From Bacteroidales bacterium (GTDB lineage Bacteria; Bacteroidota; Bacteroidia; Bacteroidales; GCA-2748055): DNA of 64,000 bases. Positions within the stretch are counted from its first letter, which is position 1; each line of letters opens with the position of its first letter. Below the pieces are notes generated by a model, which was given only the letters and a program-made list of their open reading frames with translations, was not told where the DNA came from and did no database searches. The stretch spans positions 159,434 through 223,433 of the forward strand of contig JARGFP010000005.1 of the NCBI GenBank assembly GCA_029210585.1, given 5' to 3'. The translations under genes and the position numbers were made by a program. Positions 9,468-19,206 of the stretch are shown one piece after another.

Positions 9468-10151
9468 ATGGTTCATCGGAAAATCGCACTAAAACAAAAC
9501 ATCATGTTTATCCATCAGAACGACATCACACTTCGGCAGGAGCAGAAAGCAGGATCACTGCGTGACCTGGAACTATTCAAGATGCTGTTGCAACCGCACT
9601 TCCTTTTTAATTCCCTGAATAACCTGTATGCCTTATCTGTGAAGAAGTCTGATCAGACTACTGAGGCGATTGCAGGATTATCTGACCTCCTGGTCAAAGT
9701 GGTTACCTGTTCGCGACAGGAATTTATTTCGCTTGACCGGGAGATCGGGCTGATCAAGGATTACATCAGCCTGGAGCGGATCTGGCTTGGAGAAACCACT
9801 TTTTTTCTCGACCTGCAGGTTACCGGCCTGACCAGTGGGGTTCAACTCCCGCCACTGGTGCTGTATACATTTGTGGAGAACTGTTTTAAACATGGGATTC
9901 GTAAATGCAATGGTGATGGCTGGCTGACAATCAGGATCGAAGCAAAGGAGGGGGAACTTCGCTTCCAGTCCAGGAATCTTGTTCCTTCCCGGGAAGATGA
10001 GGCTTGCGGGGGGCGCAGTCACAATTCCGGACTTGGGATCATGGCGGTTCAAGAGCTTCTCGACAAGAAATGTACAGGAAAATATGAACTTAAAACAGGC
10101 CGTAAAGGCAACACATACGCAGTAGACCTGCAGATTACATGTATATCATAA
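9468..10151 (+). CDS. Soluble LytS-like histidine kinase core
   Basis: A 227-residue kinase without any membrane segment. It consists almost only of a His_kinase block, with the phosphoacceptor His at residue 44 in LQPHFLFNSLNNLY, and an HATPase domain. The N-box is LYTFVENCFKHGI and the G-box is SGLGIMAVQELL. Catalytic motifs are better preserved than in the two membrane paralogues upstream. Start 9468 is the first ATG; ATG 9504 is an alternative that would still keep the kinase domain. It has no response regulator of its own nearby, so it probably feeds the LytTR protein at 5694-6413 or works with the pseudokinase. Confidence 0.85.
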   Translation: MVHRKIALKQNIMFIHQNDITLRQEQKAGSLRDLELFKMLLQPHFLFNSLNNLYALSVKKSDQTTEAIAGLSDLLVKVVTCSRQEFISLDREIGLIKDYISLERIWLGETTFFLDLQVTGLTSGVQLPPLVLYTFVENCFKHGIRKCNGDGWLTIRIEAKEGELRFQSRNLVPSREDEACGGRSHNSGLGIMAVQELLDKKCTGKYELKTGRKGNTYAVDLQITCIS

Positions 10152-10191
10152 ATTGAATTTAATAAATCATTAACTGTTAATACTTAATGCT

Positions 10192-10674
10192 ATGAAAACA
10201 AAGGTAAATTTTATCACAAAAATGATGACAGTCGCTATGGCACTTGTCATGACTACAGGACTCGCATTCGCTGACGGTGAGATCACCGATGTGTATACCA
10301 CCGGAAAGACCAATACTCCTGTTGGTGATTTCGTTGTACGCACCACCAACGATGTATTTCATTTCCAGGGAACTGAATATGAAGTATTCAAAGTGTATTA
10401 CGATAATCCAGCAATGAATCTGAATATTGCAGTGAATGCTGAAGGAAAATGCAAATCATTCATTGCCTACACCAAGGATTATACTTTATTCTATGATTGT
10501 AATAAGTATGGTTTTGGGGTACGGAAAGTAATGTTTACGAATCCTGACGCCCAGAAGCGGTTTGACCCCGTTGAGTATCAGCATCAGTCTGTCCTCAGGA
10601 AAGAGCGCAAGATTGAGAAGAAAGATGCAGTTGAGCTGATCGCTGGTTTCCTGCCGGGAATGCAGAACTCCTGA
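10192..10674 (+). CDS. Small secreted protein, unknown function
   Basis: A 160-residue protein with a clear Sec signal peptide; cleavage is expected after AFA at about residue 27. The mature part is compact with alternating strands (VGDFVVRTTNDVFHFQGTEY, EVFKVYYDN) and two Cys (GKCKSF, LFYDCNKYG) that could form a disulphide. No family is recognised. It follows the soluble kinase gene by 40 bases on the same strand, so it may be co-transcribed or a target of the LytTR system. A Rho-independent terminator follows at 10719. Confidence 0.75.
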   Translation: MKTKVNFITKMMTVAMALVMTTGLAFADGEITDVYTTGKTNTPVGDFVVRTTNDVFHFQGTEYEVFKVYYDNPAMNLNIAVNAEGKCKSFIAYTKDYTLFYDCNKYGFGVRKVMFTNPDAQKRFDPVEYQHQSVLRKERKIEKKDAVELIAGFLPGMQNS

Positions 10675-10704
10675 GCAATCAGAACTCCTGAGCAATCAGA
10701 ACCC
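10664..10704. repeat. 17-bp tandem repeat spanning the stop codon
   Basis: AGAACTCCTGAGCAATC occurs at 10664-10680 and again at 10681-10697, followed by a partial third copy (AGAACCCC). The first copy includes the TGA stop of the secreted-protein gene. Confidence 0.9.
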
Positions 10705-10718
10705 CAACAATTATTTAC

Positions 10719-10752
10719 AAAAAAAGGGCTGTCGAAAGACGGCCTTTTTTTA
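10719..10752 (+). terminator. Rho-independent terminator
   Basis: A hairpin with a GAAA tetraloop: AAAAAGGGCTGTC against GACGGCCTTTTTT with two wobble pairs, followed by a T-tract. It closes the transcript of the small secreted protein. Confidence 0.85.
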
Positions 10753-10893
10753 TGCGGTGTATATGGGACTACTCTTCGGTAAATCTTCCTCCCCGCACGG
10801 TTGCTCCAAGTACGATACCGGTACTGATAACCACGAGGTTTTTGATAATATATTGTCCTTCAAGGGTAAGGGAATAAGGAAGAATATTGAAAA

Positions 10894-12336
10894 CTATTTA
10901 CCTGTATATGTGGCGATATTCACGGCCATTTTCCTGAAGATGAAGAAGTGAGCGGGGGACATCATGTGCCAGTAGATCCGTCCCCATAAACCTTTGGGCC
11001 GGAAAGTGGCCGTCTGGACCAGGACCGGTTCCGGCTCATAGCGGATTCTGAATTCCAGCCAGGCTTCCCCGGGGACTTTCATTTCAGCAAACAACAGCAG
11101 CCAGGATTCCTTCTTATTTGCGATGATTACCCGCCAGAAATCAAGGGCGTCACCCGGATGGATCACGGAGAGATTGGTCCTCCCGCGCCGCAGTCCGACA
11201 CCTCCCGTCAGCTTATCCAGGAATCCCCGAAACCGCCACAATGTATCGGCATAGTACCATCCACGCTCACCCCCGATGCTCCAGATATTTTCGAGGACCT
11301 GCCGGGGATCGCCTTCAATGGGAACTTTGCGGACATCCTTAAAACATCCGTAAACAGGTACTTCGATAAATGCACTTACGTCAATCTTTCTGTTGCCCGA
11401 TACCATGGCATCTTTCCAGCTGGAGAGTACCAGGTTCTGCTCCATCCTTTCGAATGCCAGGCGAATCGAGTTCCTGTAATCGATCAGTTCAAGGTCAACA
11501 ATGTCGCGGATCCTGTTCTCGGAGGTAACGACTTCGATTTTCATGCTGTTGACCAGGTTCACTGCCAGGTTGTAGGAAGTTGAGGTGATAAAATAGAGCC
11601 AATAGGAGGAGAGTCGTGGTGTCATAACGGGCAGGGTATAGATCCATCTCCTTAATTTGCGGACTTCAGCGAACTGCAGCAGCATGTCCTTATATGTAAG
11701 TACCTCTTTCCCCCCGATGTCAAATGTCTGGTCGTATGCCTTTTCCAGGCCAATGACTCCTTCAAGGTAGCCAATCACATTCCTGATCGCAATGGGCTGG
11801 CACCGCGTATTGAGCCATTTCGGGGTGACCATCACCGGAAGCTTTTCCACGAGATCGCGAATGATTTCGAACGAAGCACTTCCGGAACCGACAATAATAC
11901 CGGCACGCAGGATGGTCACTGCAGCCGCAGATCGCTTCAGTATTTCTTCCACACTTTTACGCGACGCCAGGTGGCTGCTCAGTCGCTCTGAATTGCTGAT
12001 CCCGCTCAGGTAGATGATCTGCCGGGCATTAGTCCTGTTGATCCGCTCCACAAAGTTGGTCGCTGATCGTTCTTCCAGGTCCTGGAATCCCTTCAGCAAC
12101 GCACTCATGGAATGTACCAGGTAATAGGTGATGTCGATATCCACCGGGATATTCTTTAATGATTCAGGATCAAGGAGGTCGCCTTCGATCACCCTGTGAT
12201 GATCAAGTGAAAGCAAGTTCTCCTGTACCCTGGTTTTATCCCGTACCAGGGAGATTACCTCGTGACCATGTTCCAGCAGGACGGGAAGAAGTCGTTTTCC
12301 AATGTAGCCGGTCAGACCGGTGAGTAAAATTTTCAT
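10894..12336 (-). CDS. NAD(P)-dependent SDR with C-terminal DUF2867 domain
   Basis: The start is placed at 12336 ([13 protein letters not shown]) because the 23 residues encoded before it are not family-like. This gives 480 residues. The N-terminal Rossmann domain has the atypical-SDR dinucleotide motif [10 protein letters not shown], then [10 protein letters not shown] and a catalytic-region phrase [14 protein letters not shown] resembling YbjT/NmrA-type proteins. The C-terminal 150 residues (from about [14 protein letters not shown] to [10 protein letters not shown]) match the DUF2867 architecture seen fused to such SDRs. The substrate is unknown; related proteins are annotated as epimerases or quinone-binding oxidoreductases. 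It is monocistronic and divergent from the GH2 gene. Confidence 0.88.
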   Translation of the reverse strand: MKILLTGLTGYIGKRLLPVLLEHGHEVISLVRDKTRVQENLLSLDHHRVIEGDLLDPESLKNIPVDIDITYYLVHSMSALLKGFQDLEERSATNFVERINRTNARQIIYLSGISNSERLSSHLASRKSVEEILKRSAAAVTILRAGIIVGSGSASFEIIRDLVEKLPVMVTPKWLNTRCQPIAIRNVIGYLEGVIGLEKAYDQTFDIGGKEVLTYKDMLLQFAEVRKLRRWIYTLPVMTPRLSSYWLYFITSTSYNLAVNLVNSMKIEVVTSENRIRDIVDLELIDYRNSIRLAFERMEQNLVLSSWKDAMVSGNRKIDVSAFIEVPVYGCFKDVRKVPIEGDPRQVLENIWSIGGERGWYYADTLWRFRGFLDKLTGGVGLRRGRTNLSVIHPGDALDFWRVIIANKKESWLLLFAEMKVPGEAWLEFRIRYEPEPVLVQTATFRPKGLWGRIYWHMMSPAHFFIFRKMAVNIATYTGK

Positions 12337-12491
12337 GCCTGTTGATGCAATGTGATGCGAGAGTGTGACAAATACACTCCTGAATTGTTCCCATTTCCGA
12401 TACAACCCGGGCTTTTTTAGGTTATATTTATTTTATTTCCTTATTTTTGATAGCGTAAGAAAAACGCTAACTACCGCTAAAACCACGTATA

Positions 12492-15032
12492 ATGAATGTT
12501 GCCTCCAGGCTACCCCAATCGGTTTTTTTTATTCTCTCGATTGTTTTCTCCATTCATTCATGTGCTGGTCCGGAAACGGCCCCCCGGGTGACAGAAAATT
12601 TTAATGCCGCCTGGAAATTTTACCTTGATACCAGTGGTATTCAAGCTTCGGGTCTTTCCGGTGCTGATCATTCCAATACGGCTCTATCGGGTGCTGATCA
12701 TCCCGGTGCTGATTATTCCAATACGGCTCTTTCCGGTGCTGATTTTTCCGATCCCGGTTTGAACGATGCGCACTGGAGAATGCTGGATTTGCCGCACGAC
12801 TGGAGCATCGAAGGGTCATTCAGCCCGGGCCATCCGGCCACGGTGGGAGGGGGTGCCCTGCCGGGAGGAATCGGCTGGTACCGGAAACACTTTACGGTAC
12901 CTGAGAAGAATTCCGTGAAAAAGTACTTCATCCATTTTGATGGTGTTTACTGGAACAGCGAGGTATACATCAACGGGCACCTGCTCGGATGGCGGCCGAG
13001 CGGCTATATTTCCTTCCGTTACGATATGACTCCCTACCTTTATTTTGGAGGAAAGCACAATGTGATCGCCGTGAAGGTGGATAATTCCAACCAGCCCAAT
13101 TCCAGGTGGTACAGCGGATCCGGAATCTACCGGAATGTTTGGTTGATCAGTACTGCCCCGGTGCATATGGACCAGTGGGGCACCTATGTAACCACCCCGG
13201 TGGTGGAAAAGGACCATGCCCTGGTGGTTGCGGAGGTGGATGTTGTGAACAGTAGTGGGGAGAAGCGGGATATCCGCGTAACCGGGAGGGTTCTTTCTCC
13301 CGATGGAGCAACAGCAGGGGAGGTGACAAAAGAATGCGTCCTGGAGCCATCCGGGAAGGAGCGGGTCGGGATGGAATTTGCTGTCAGCGATCCCTCCTTA
13401 TGGAGTGCGGATGCACCCCACCTCTACCAGTTTGAAGTTGGGATTTCAGAAGAAGACGTACTTCTTGACCAATCCACTACGGATTTCGGTATCCGCACAT
13501 TCAGGTTTGACAGTGAAAAGGGATTTTTTCTGAACGATCAGCCTTTGAAGATACTGGGTGTGTGCAATCACCACGACCTGGGTTGCCTGGGTGCGGCAGT
13601 AAACAGGCGGGCGGTGGAACGCCAGCTGGAGCTGCTGAAGGAGATGGGCTGCAATGCGATCCGTACAGCACACAATCCGCCTGCCCCCGAACTGCTTCAG
13701 CTGTGCGATGAGATGGGATTCCTGGTGATGGATGAGACCTTCGATATGTGGAAGAAAAACAAGTCACCCCACGATTACAGCCAATACTGGGAGGAATGGC
13801 ATGCGCGGGATCTCAGGGACCATATCCTTCGTGACCGCAATCATCCTTCCGTGTTCCTCTGGAGCATCGGGAACGAGATCCTGGAGCAGTGGGACAGCAC
13901 AGGTACAGCCATTACCAAAGCGCTGGCAGCCATCGTCAGGGAGCTCGACACCACGCGGCAGATCGTTACAGGCAACAACTGGCCCCATCCCGAAAATGCA
14001 TTGTTGAAGGCCGGGGAGATGGATATCATCGGGTACAATTACAAACATCTTGAATTTGAGAAATTTCCCGAACTGTTTCCCGGAAAGTGCTTCATCGCCA
14101 CTGAAACAACTTCAGGATTGATGACCAGGGGACATTACGATATGCCATCAGACAGTATCCGGAGATGGCCGGTACGCTGGGACATACCATTCACGGGGGG
14201 AAACACTGACCATACTGTTTCGTCCTATGATAATGTGAGTACGCCGTGGGGGTCGACACACGAGGAGGCCTGGACGCTGATCAGGAAACACGATTATCTT
14301 TCCGGGATGTTTATCTGGACCGGCTTCGATTATCTCGGAGAACCCACCCCCTACGGCTGGCCTTCGCGAAGTTCCTATTTCGGGATCATCGACCTGGCAG
14401 GTTTTCCGAAAGATGTGTATTATATGTACAAGAGTGAATGGACAGATACTCCAGTGCTGCACCTGTTTCCACACTGGAACCGGGAAGAAGGGAAGCAGGT
14501 CGATGTGATCGCTTATACCAGCTGCGACTCCGTGGAATTGTTCCTGAATGGCGTATCGAGGGGTTGGCGCATCAACCATGACTCACTGCTGCACCTTGGG
14601 TGGCGCGTGGATTATGCTCCCGGGGAGCTCAGGGCTGTCGGGATCCTTTCCTCGGGTGAGCGAATGGAGACCGCAATCGTTACTGCCGGCGCACCCGCAA
14701 AACTGGAAGCCGTAGCCGACCGCTCCGTGATCACGGCAGATGGGGAGGACCTTTCATTTATAACGGTCAGCGTTCTGGATGCCCGGGGAGTTCCTGTTCC
14801 GCATGCGGATAACATGGTAACCTGCCGGGTGGAGGGTGCCGCACGCATCATCGGGACGGACAACGGCAGCCAGGTAAGCCACGAACCCTTTACCACCAAT
14901 TTCAGGAAGGCATATAACGGGAAGTGCCTGTTCGTGGTTCAGGCTGGCAGGAACAAAGGGAAGGCTGTTGTAACGTTTACTGCCGAAGGACTGGAAGTAT
15001 CAACCGTGAAACTGAAACTGGAACAGCCATGA
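12492..15032 (+). CDS. GH2 beta-galactosidase-like lipoprotein
   Basis: Glycoside hydrolase family 2 exo-enzyme of 846 residues, exported with a lipoprotein-like signal peptide (SIHSCAG). Domains run in the usual order. First is the sugar-binding jelly roll (WRMLDLPHDWSIEGSF, GGIGWYRKHF), followed by an Ig-like domain and then the TIM barrel. The TIM barrel carries the acid/base Glu near residue 462 (WSIGNE) and the nucleophile Glu near 538 (FIATETTSG). It also has the motif RTAHNPPAPELLQLCDEMGF. C-terminal DUF4982-like and bacterial Ig-like domains complete the protein. Residues about 57-86 are an unusual repeat-built insertion. The GH31 gene 175 bases downstream suggests joint hemicellulose side-chain removal. 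Confidence 0.95.
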   Translation: MNVASRLPQSVFFILSIVFSIHSCAGPETAPRVTENFNAAWKFYLDTSGIQASGLSGADHSNTALSGADHPGADYSNTALSGADFSDPGLNDAHWRMLDLPHDWSIEGSFSPGHPATVGGGALPGGIGWYRKHFTVPEKNSVKKYFIHFDGVYWNSEVYINGHLLGWRPSGYISFRYDMTPYLYFGGKHNVIAVKVDNSNQPNSRWYSGSGIYRNVWLISTAPVHMDQWGTYVTTPVVEKDHALVVAEVDVVNSSGEKRDIRVTGRVLSPDGATAGEVTKECVLEPSGKERVGMEFAVSDPSLWSADAPHLYQFEVGISEEDVLLDQSTTDFGIRTFRFDSEKGFFLNDQPLKILGVCNHHDLGCLGAAVNRRAVERQLELLKEMGCNAIRTAHNPPAPELLQLCDEMGFLVMDETFDMWKKNKSPHDYSQYWEEWHARDLRDHILRDRNHPSVFLWSIGNEILEQWDSTGTAITKALAAIVRELDTTRQIVTGNNWPHPENALLKAGEMDIIGYNYKHLEFEKFPELFPGKCFIATETTSGLMTRGHYDMPSDSIRRWPVRWDIPFTGGNTDHTVSSYDNVSTPWGSTHEEAWTLIRKHDYLSGMFIWTGFDYLGEPTPYGWPSRSSYFGIIDLAGFPKDVYYMYKSEWTDTPVLHLFPHWNREEGKQVDVIAYTSCDSVELFLNGVSRGWRINHDSLLHLGWRVDYAPGELRAVGILSSGERMETAIVTAGAPAKLEAVADRSVITADGEDLSFITVSVLDARGVPVPHADNMVTCRVEGAARIIGTDNGSQVSHEPFTTNFRKAYNGKCLFVVQAGRNKGKAVVTFTAEGLEVSTVKLKLEQP
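12660..12749 (+). repeat. In-frame 15/30-bp repeat inside the GH2 gene
   Basis: Four copies of a 15-bp module (GGTGCTGAT, four variable bases, CC) start at 12660, 12690, 12705 and 12735. The sequence between copies 1-2 and 3-4 is also nearly identical (AATACGGCTCT). The repeat encodes GADHSNTALSGADHP followed by GADYSNTALSGADFS. Confidence 0.93.
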
Positions 15033-15206
15033 AATATTCCGCCGACCATGATATCATTTATGTGCAGGATATCCATGTGACCGTATATGGTTGTCCGGAA
15101 GCCGGGCATAGCGCAGTTACCGGTGTTTTAGCTTCGGAAGATGCGCAAACCCGGTTCCTGCCGGCAACACAGAAAACATGAAACAAACCATAAACAAACT
15201 ACTACT

Positions 15207-17582
15207 ATGAAAACAAGAAAACCAACCGTGTATTTCGTACTGCTGCAGCTGCTTTTTGCAAGTTTTACCTACGGACAGCTGCAGGGTTTTGAGATCGTGA
15301 ACGAACCGGTCGATATAAGCGATGACTTTTATGATTTCACTAATACGTACTACATTGCCAGTGAACTGCGGGATTTTGATCCGGCAACGGCCCGGGGGAA
15401 GATCGTTTACCAGCGATACGAGTATTCCACCCGGATGGCATTCAACAACATGCTCGGGGCACTGAGCCCGGTGGAGCAGAATGAATTTCCTGCCAATGAA
15501 TACGAGGCTTCACCCGTACTTCCTTTTTACCTGGAATTCATTTCGGACAAAACCATCAGGATCAGGGCCAAGAGCGGTTTCGACAGGTACGACGATGAGG
15601 AGTCGCTGATGCTGGCAAATGGCTTTGCACAGGCAAAGGAACCCTGGAATTACAGCCACAGTGAAGGGGTACATGTGTATTCCGGGGGCCATGGGCGGGT
15701 GGAGATCGTGGAGTCTCCTTTCCAGGTACTGATCTATGACGGCAACGGAAGGTTGCTCACCAGTACCAATACACTCCGGGAAAACAGTGGTACTTTCACA
15801 CCCACATTGCCATTCAGTTATGTCAGACGTGCATCGGACTACTCCCGTAGTTTCAATGCGGCTTTCAACCTGCAACCGGATGAAAAGATTTTTGGGTTGG
15901 GAGAATCCTTCGGAACCTTTAATAAAAGGGGTTCAAAAGTGGTTCTTTTCACAGATGATGCCAACGGTACACAGAATGAAACAATGTACAAGCCGGTGCC
16001 CTTCTTCATGAGCAGCCGCGGATATGGTGTGTTTATGCACACTTCCACACCCATCACCTGCGATTTCGGAAAGTATATTTCAAGTGTCTCTGCGCTGATG
16101 ATCGGCGATGAGGAACTGGACCTGTTTGTCTTCCTGGGGGAGCCGAAGGACATCCTGGATGAATACACAGAACTGACCGGGAAGTCGCCTGTACCGCCTC
16201 TCTGGTCATTCGGGTTCTGGATGAGCAGGATTACTTATTTTTCTGAAGAAGAAGGACGTACCGTCGTTAACCTGCTTCGCAAGCACAAGATTCCTTCAGA
16301 TGTGCTGCATTTCGATACAGGATGGTTCGGTGTTGACTGGCAATGTGATTACACGTTTGCAGCAGACCGCTTTGACGATCCCGGAAAAATGATGAGCGAT
16401 TTCAGGGAGCAGGGGATCCGTACCTGCCTCTGGCAGCTGCCTTATTTTGTGCCCCGGAACAAGCTGTTCGGCGAACTCATTGAAAACGATCTGTATGTAA
16501 AGAATGACAAGGGCAACCTGCCACGTGAGGATGCCATACTGGATTTTACCAATCCCGATGCGGTGGCATGGTACCAGGGCAAGATCAGGGGTTTGCTGGA
16601 CCAGGGTGTTTCGGTGATCAAGGTGGATTTCGGTGAGGCTGCTCCTTACCATGGAATTTATGCCAACGGCCGGACCGGTTTTTATGAGCACAACCTTTAT
16701 CCTTTGCGCTACAACAAGGCAGTTTCGGATATTACCAGGGAAGTTACAGGCGAGAGGATCATCTGGGCCAGGAGCACCTGGGCAGGAAGTCAGCGCTATC
16801 CCCTGCACTGGGGCGGCGATCCTGCCAATACCTATTCCGCCATGTCAGCCACACTGCGGGCCGGATTGTCTATCGGGCTGACAGGGTTTTCCTTCTGGAG
16901 CCATGATATCGGTGGGTTTGTCAGCAAGACCCCCGAAAACGTGTACCGTCACTGGACCCCTTTCGGCATGCTTACCTCCCATGTACGGAGTCATGGCGCT
17001 CCCCCGACAGAGCCGTGGGAATACGGCGAGGATTTCATGGATGCGTTTCGTGAGGCTGCCAACATGCGTTATGAGCTGATGCCCTATATCTATGCACAGG
17101 CGCACGACTGTTCAGCAAAAGGATTGCCGATGCTGCGTGCACTTTTCGTGGAATTTCCCGAAGATCCCGGGAGCTGGCTGATCGATAACCAGTACATGTT
17201 TGGTTCCGATATGCTGGTTGCGCCACTGTTCAGCGATGAAAAGGAACGGGGTGTATACCTGCCTGAAGGCAACTGGATTGATTACCAGACCGGCAAAAAA
17301 TATGCCGGTGGCTGGCACCATATTGTTGCCGGGGAAGTGCCTGTGATAGCGATGGTAAGGGAAGGTTCCGCAATACCCCATATCAGGCTGGCCCAGTCGA
17401 CAGCGTTCATGGACTGGTCGGTACTTGACCTGAAAGTGTATGGCGATGTGGAAGGTATCGCCAGCGGGAAGGTGGTGATCCCGGGAGCTTCCCTTGAGAC
17501 GGTTACATTGATCAGGGATGGCAAAGGATACGCTTTGGAGGAAATCCCGTTCGACGGACAGGTAAAATTCAGGATCAGGTGA
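15207..17582 (+). CDS. GH31 alpha-xylosidase / alpha-glucosidase-like enzyme
   Basis: The start is set at ATG 15207 (MKTRKPTVYF), which gives a clean signal peptide ending TYGQ; the open frame upstream to 15141 is leader. The enzyme is 791 residues. It has an N-terminal galactose-mutarotase-like beta-sandwich (about 25-270), then the GH31 catalytic barrel. The nucleophile Asp is near residue 474 in VIKVDFGEAAPYHG. The acid/base Asp is near 538 in LHWGGD, preceded by WARSTWAGSQRYP. The DFGE context resembles YicI-type alpha-xylosidases rather than alpha-glucosidases (usually DMNE). Together with the upstream GH2 gene this suggests xyloglucan-oligosaccharide processing in the periplasm. Substrate is inferred. 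Confidence 0.93.
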   Translation: MKTRKPTVYFVLLQLLFASFTYGQLQGFEIVNEPVDISDDFYDFTNTYYIASELRDFDPATARGKIVYQRYEYSTRMAFNNMLGALSPVEQNEFPANEYEASPVLPFYLEFISDKTIRIRAKSGFDRYDDEESLMLANGFAQAKEPWNYSHSEGVHVYSGGHGRVEIVESPFQVLIYDGNGRLLTSTNTLRENSGTFTPTLPFSYVRRASDYSRSFNAAFNLQPDEKIFGLGESFGTFNKRGSKVVLFTDDANGTQNETMYKPVPFFMSSRGYGVFMHTSTPITCDFGKYISSVSALMIGDEELDLFVFLGEPKDILDEYTELTGKSPVPPLWSFGFWMSRITYFSEEEGRTVVNLLRKHKIPSDVLHFDTGWFGVDWQCDYTFAADRFDDPGKMMSDFREQGIRTCLWQLPYFVPRNKLFGELIENDLYVKNDKGNLPREDAILDFTNPDAVAWYQGKIRGLLDQGVSVIKVDFGEAAPYHGIYANGRTGFYEHNLYPLRYNKAVSDITREVTGERIIWARSTWAGSQRYPLHWGGDPANTYSAMSATLRAGLSIGLTGFSFWSHDIGGFVSKTPENVYRHWTPFGMLTSHVRSHGAPPTEPWEYGEDFMDAFREAANMRYELMPYIYAQAHDCSAKGLPMLRALFVEFPEDPGSWLIDNQYMFGSDMLVAPLFSDEKERGVYLPEGNWIDYQTGKKYAGGWHHIVAGEVPVIAMVREGSAIPHIRLAQSTAFMDWSVLDLKVYGDVEGIASGKVVIPGASLETVTLIRDGKGYALEEIPFDGQVKFRIR

Positions 17583-17693
17583 ATGAAATGTCCTGAGACT
17601 TTATTATATTTATGATTCGTTCGGTTTCTTACCGCTCAATGTAAACGATCATGTGTTTTTCAGGCACCAATAACAATTTGCATAAAAATTTAA

Positions 17694-18194
17694 ATGATGA
17701 AAGAGAAGAGTATTGAACTTTTAAACAAAGCGATCGCTGATGAACTCACGGCTGTGCACCAGTACATGTATTTTCATTTTCACTGTGACGACCAGGGCTA
17801 TGACCTGCTGGCCAACCTGTTTCGCAAGACAGCCATTGAGGAAATGATGCATATCGAACGGCTTGCGGAGCGCATTCTCTTTCTGGACGGAGAAGTGGAA
17901 ATGGCCGCATCGGACCAGGTGAAAAAAATACACGAAGTAAAGGAGATGCTGGATCTGGCAGTAGCGATGGAGACCAGCAGTGCCAATGATTATAACCATT
18001 GGGCAAATGAGTGCTCCCAGAATGCTGATTCGGCTTCCAAGAAATTATTTGAAGCACTGGTTGAAGATGAAGAACGGCATTTCGACCAGTACGACGATGA
18101 GATGGACAATATGCGGAAGTTTGGCGATAATTACCTGGCATTGCAATCCATTGAGCGAAGCAAGAATATCGGCGGTGGAGGTGCTCCTGCCTGA
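17694..18194 (+). CDS. Ferritin-like / bacterioferritin-type iron storage protein
   Basis: A 166-residue four-helix ferritin-like protein. Diiron-site residues are visible in order: Glu in ADELTAVHQYMYFH (helix A), Glu and His in AIEEMMHIERLAERI (helix B), Glu in AMETSSANDYNHW (helix C) and Glu/His in ALVEDEERHFDQYDDEM (helix D). This is the bacterioferritin pattern. The C-terminus ends in a Gly-rich GGGGAPA tail, which is not part of the catalytic fold. Likely roles are iron storage and oxidative-stress protection. It sits between glycosidase and esterase genes without an obvious functional link. Confidence 0.92.
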   Translation: MMKEKSIELLNKAIADELTAVHQYMYFHFHCDDQGYDLLANLFRKTAIEEMMHIERLAERILFLDGEVEMAASDQVKKIHEVKEMLDLAVAMETSSANDYNHWANECSQNADSASKKLFEALVEDEERHFDQYDDEMDNMRKFGDNYLALQSIERSKNIGGGGAPA

Positions 18195-18213
18195 ACCTTA
18201 ATCAAGCGAACCC

Positions 18214-19134
18214 ATGAAAGAACTACTGGTCATACTATTCATAACTATTGGCACTGCCATGACAAGTTATTCCCAGTCATTCAGGATGAACCTGTATCCC
18301 GACGGCCAGGTTCCCAATTACAGGGATGTCGGGGAAGAGGAACAATGGGATACAACTGATATTGTGAGGATCGCCAGGGTCCAGGTACCCGATATTGCCG
18401 TTTATCTTCCCTCGAAAAAAAACAGCACCGGGGAAACGGTCATTATCTGTCCCGGTGGCGGATACCACAGGCTTGCCTATGACTGGGAGGGAGGGGACAT
18501 TGCCAAATTCTGGAATTCGAAAGGGATTGCTGCCGTTGTTCTGAAGTACCGGCTTCCCACTTCTGATGCCCAGGTGATATCCCACAAGAGTCCCCTCATG
18601 GATGCGCAGCGTGCCATGCGGTTGGTACGGTATCATGCCGCTGATTGGGGTGTCAATCCGGACATGATCGGCATCATGGGTTTTTCAGCCGGGGGACACC
18701 TGGCTTCTACCCTGAGTACGCATTTTGATGCCGGGGACCCCGGTTCCGGTGATCCGGTTGAGCACTTGAGCTGCAGGCCTGATTTTTCCATACTGATGTA
18801 CCCTGTGATCAGCTTTACGGGTGAATTTCAGCATTCGGGCAGCCGGAAAGCACTGGTGGGCGAGGATGAAAAACTGATGCGCTATTATTCAAATGAATTG
18901 CAGGTTACAGGCCGCACCCCGCCGGCCATCCTGATCCATTCTGCTGATGACAGGAGTGTCCCGGCAGAAAACAGCATCGTATACTACCAGGCACTCATAA
19001 AAAATGGTGTTCCGGGTGAATTGCATATTTATCCCTATGGCGGACATGGCTATTCCCTGGCCATAGGCATGGGCCACCTTTCGGGTTGGCCTGAGCTTGC
19101 CTTTGAATGGGTAAAGTCATTGCAGAACAACTGA
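18214..19134 (+). CDS. Secreted alpha/beta-hydrolase, acetyl-xylan-esterase-like
   Basis: A 306-residue esterase with a signal peptide (about 1-21, ending SYSQS). The alpha/beta-hydrolase fold shows an oxyanion-type segment PGGGYHRLAYDWEG. The nucleophile elbow is GFSAGGHLAST (Ser near residue 158). The Asp lies in SADDRSVPAEN and the His in YPYGGHGYSL. This is the BD-FAE/acetylesterase type often annotated as xylanase-associated esterase. It starts 20 bases after the ferritin gene. With GH2 and GH31 nearby it fits removal of acetyl groups from hemicellulose fragments; substrate is inferred. Confidence 0.9.
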   Translation: MKELLVILFITIGTAMTSYSQSFRMNLYPDGQVPNYRDVGEEEQWDTTDIVRIARVQVPDIAVYLPSKKNSTGETVIICPGGGYHRLAYDWEGGDIAKFWNSKGIAAVVLKYRLPTSDAQVISHKSPLMDAQRAMRLVRYHAADWGVNPDMIGIMGFSAGGHLASTLSTHFDAGDPGSGDPVEHLSCRPDFSILMYPVISFTGEFQHSGSRKALVGEDEKLMRYYSNELQVTGRTPPAILIHSADDRSVPAENSIVYYQALIKNGVPGELHIYPYGGHGYSLAIGMGHLSGWPELAFEWVKSLQNN

Positions 19135-19206
19135 CAGCCTGGGGTCAATACCCATACGCACGGGACCAGGCAAACCTTCCCGTGAACCGAAATGTCTGTT
19201 GGTGTA

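Noticed and set aside
15029..15181. 51-codon frame starting in the ATGA overlap after the GH2 gene
   Set aside because: No family resemblance and mixed composition. It covers the leader of the GH31 gene, so it is not called.
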